NCBI GenBank assembly: GCA_947455145.1
Contig: CANGME010000001.1
Location: 186,001-250,000 of the forward strand
Source of the DNA: Comamonadaceae bacterium
Lineage (GTDB): Bacteria; Pseudomonadota; Gammaproteobacteria; Burkholderiales; Burkholderiaceae_C
Direction of reading: 5' to 3'
Length of the DNA stretch: 64,000 nt
Below are positions 62,947-64,000 of this stretch, one piece after another. Every line of letters starts with the position of its first letter. Position 1 is the stretch's first letter. The notes beneath the pieces were generated by a model that was given only the letters and a program-made list of their open reading frames with translations, was not told the DNA's origin and searched no databases. The position numbers were made by a program, and so were the translations under genes.

Positions 62947-64000
62947 TCAGGCCGGCGGCTGGTCAAGATCAAAAGCTTTGTGCAACGCGCGCACGGCGAG
63001 CTCCATGTACTTCTCGTCAATGACAACGGAGGTCTTGATTTCGCTGGTGGAAATCATTTGGATATTGATGCCTTCTTCAGACAGACTACGGAACATCTTG
63101 CTGGCAATGCCGACGTGGCTGCGCATGCCGATGCCCACGATGCTGACCTTGCAGATTTTGGCGTCGCCCTCCACTTCTTGAGCGCCAAGCAAGGGCAGCA
63201 CTTTTTCTTTCAGCAGATCTAACGCCTTAGCGTAATCGTTACGGTGTACGGTGAAGCTGAAGTCGGTCTTACCATCTTTGCTTACGTTTTGGATGATCAT
63301 GTCCACTTCGATGTTGGCATCGGCCACAGCACCCAGGATTTGATACGCGATGCCGGGCTTGTCGGGCACGCCCAGCACGGAGATTTTGGCTTCATCACGG
63401 TTGAATGCAATGCCGGAAACAATGGCTTGTTCCATTTGTTCGTCTTCCTCAAAAGTAATCAGGGTGCCCGATTGGGCTTCTTCGTCAATATTGATATCCC
63501 ACGGCGTGAAGCTAGAGAGCACACGCAGAGGCACTTTGTACTTGCCGGCAAATTCCACAGAGCGAATTTGCAGAACCTTGGAGCCCAAGGATGCCATCTC
63601 TAGCATCTCTTCAAAGCTTACGGTGTGCAGGCGTCGCGCCTCGGGTACCACGCGGGGGTCGGTGGTGTAGACACCGTCCACATCGGTGTAGATCAAGCAC
63701 TCATGGGCCTTCATGGCGGCGGCCACGGCCACGGCCGAGGTGTCCGAGCCGCCACGACCCAGCGTGGTGATGTGGCCCAGCTCGTCAATGCCTTGAAAGC
63801 CAGTGACGATGACGACCTTGCCCTGAGCCAAATCAGCACGCACGCGTTTGTCGTCAATCGACTCGATACGGGCCTTGGTGTAGGCGCTGTTGGTGCGAAT
63901 GGGAACTTGCCAGCCTGCGTAACTGACCGAAGGCATGCCCTCGGCCTGCAAGGCAATGGCCAGCAGAGCACTGGAGGCTTGCTCACCCGTGGAGGCCAGC
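62947..64000 (-). CDS. lysC: Aspartate kinase, C-terminal part (5' end outside window)
   Basis: Phosphorylates aspartate, first step to lysine, threonine and methionine. The last ~350 residues are present and the frame is open to the window edge, so the N-terminus is missing. Visible: GFQGIDELGHITTLGRGGSDTSA (catalytic region, split at the edges of two segments), YTDVDGVYTTDPR and then two ACT regulatory domains (about VLGVPDKPGIAYQILGAV and KVSIVGIGMRSHVGIA). The pattern is the monofunctional, lysine/threonine feedback-regulated type. Confidence 0.96.
   Translation of the reverse strand, partial: LASTGEQASSALLAIALQAEGMPSVSYAGWQVPIRTNSAYTKARIESIDDKRVRADLAQGKVVIVTGFQGIDELGHITTLGRGGSDTSAVAVAAAMKAHECLIYTDVDGVYTTDPRVVPEARRLHTVSFEEMLEMASLGSKVLQIRSVEFAGKYKVPLRVLSSFTPWDINIDEEAQSGTLITFEEDEQMEQAIVSGIAFNRDEAKISVLGVPDKPGIAYQILGAVADANIEVDMIIQNVSKDGKTDFSFTVHRNDYAKALDLLKEKVLPLLGAQEVEGDAKICKVSIVGIGMRSHVGIASKMFRSLSEEGINIQMISTSEIKTSVVIDEKYMELAVRALHKAFDLDQPPA

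Overview
The window reads as chromosome of a betaproteobacterium, most likely order Burkholderiales and family Comamonadaceae. This rests on protein character and gene order: ftsH-folP-glmM, tig-clpP-clpX-lon, polA with a DUF2782-type gene and thrB, a BPSS1780-type membrane protein, orphan Bug (TctC-type) binding proteins, hpnCDE, and lysC beside tRNA-Ser. All tRNA genes encode their CCA end. No phage, transposase, integrase, plasmid gene or CRISPR array was seen. Assignment is by reading motifs; no database search was run.

Layout. 1-2924 (+): end of ftsH, a strong terminator, then folP and glmM overlapping by ATGA. 2921-4873 (-): an aquaporin-family channel and a PbpG/DacA-type peptidase. 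4949-22487 (-): a 17.5 kb block of co-oriented, closely packed catabolic genes holding a hydrolase, aldo/keto reductase, two Bug binding proteins, class II aldolase-type enzyme, two flavin monooxygenases, two AroE-type dehydrogenases, a type II dehydroquinase, a Gfo/Idh oxidoreductase, a complete TRAP transporter, a TetR regulator, a family III CoA-transferase, a MaoC hydratase, a VOC protein and a ketopantoate-reductase-type enzyme. It looks like an accessory pathway for a hydroaromatic or aromatic acid and is the main candidate for undescribed biochemistry. 22492-27560: polA (-), then DUF2782-type gene, thrB and a membrane protein (+). 27596-29555 (-): HPF/RaiA-type protein, MarR regulator and asparaginase. 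29567-30642 (+): lexA behind two tandem LexA boxes, with a small unknown gene downstream. 30725-37874: hydroxyacid dehydrogenase, FimV-like protein (-), 3-hydroxyacyl-CoA dehydrogenase, enoyl-CoA hydratase, phosphotransferase and GST.

37944-45143 (-): an unknown acidic protein, four tRNA genes (Leu, Gly, Cys, Gly), the proteostasis genes lon, clpX, clpP and tig, and tRNA-Leu(UAG). 45446-48166 (-): a GGDEF-EAL enzyme behind a PstS-like binding protein. 48235-52528 (-): a two-gene RND efflux pump with a palindromic operator candidate upstream. 52722-55759 (+): squalene synthesis genes hpnC, hpnD and hpnE without a cyclase in view. 55886-58913: small secreted protein and HAD phosphatase (-), then hemH overlapping a PhyH-type dioxygenase gene (+). 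59101-62237 (+): a Rieske oxygenase overlapping a glutamine-synthetase-like gene, then hslR. 62265-64000: a REP-like palindrome, a frameshifted wHTH regulator, a terminator, tRNA-Ser and the C-terminal part of lysC (-).

Housekeeping units frame two accessory zones: the 5-22.5 kb block and the 57-62 kb oxygenase/GS-like group. Regulatory signals supported by sequence are the LexA boxes, a heat-shock-like promoter before lon, the RND palindrome and several terminator hairpins.
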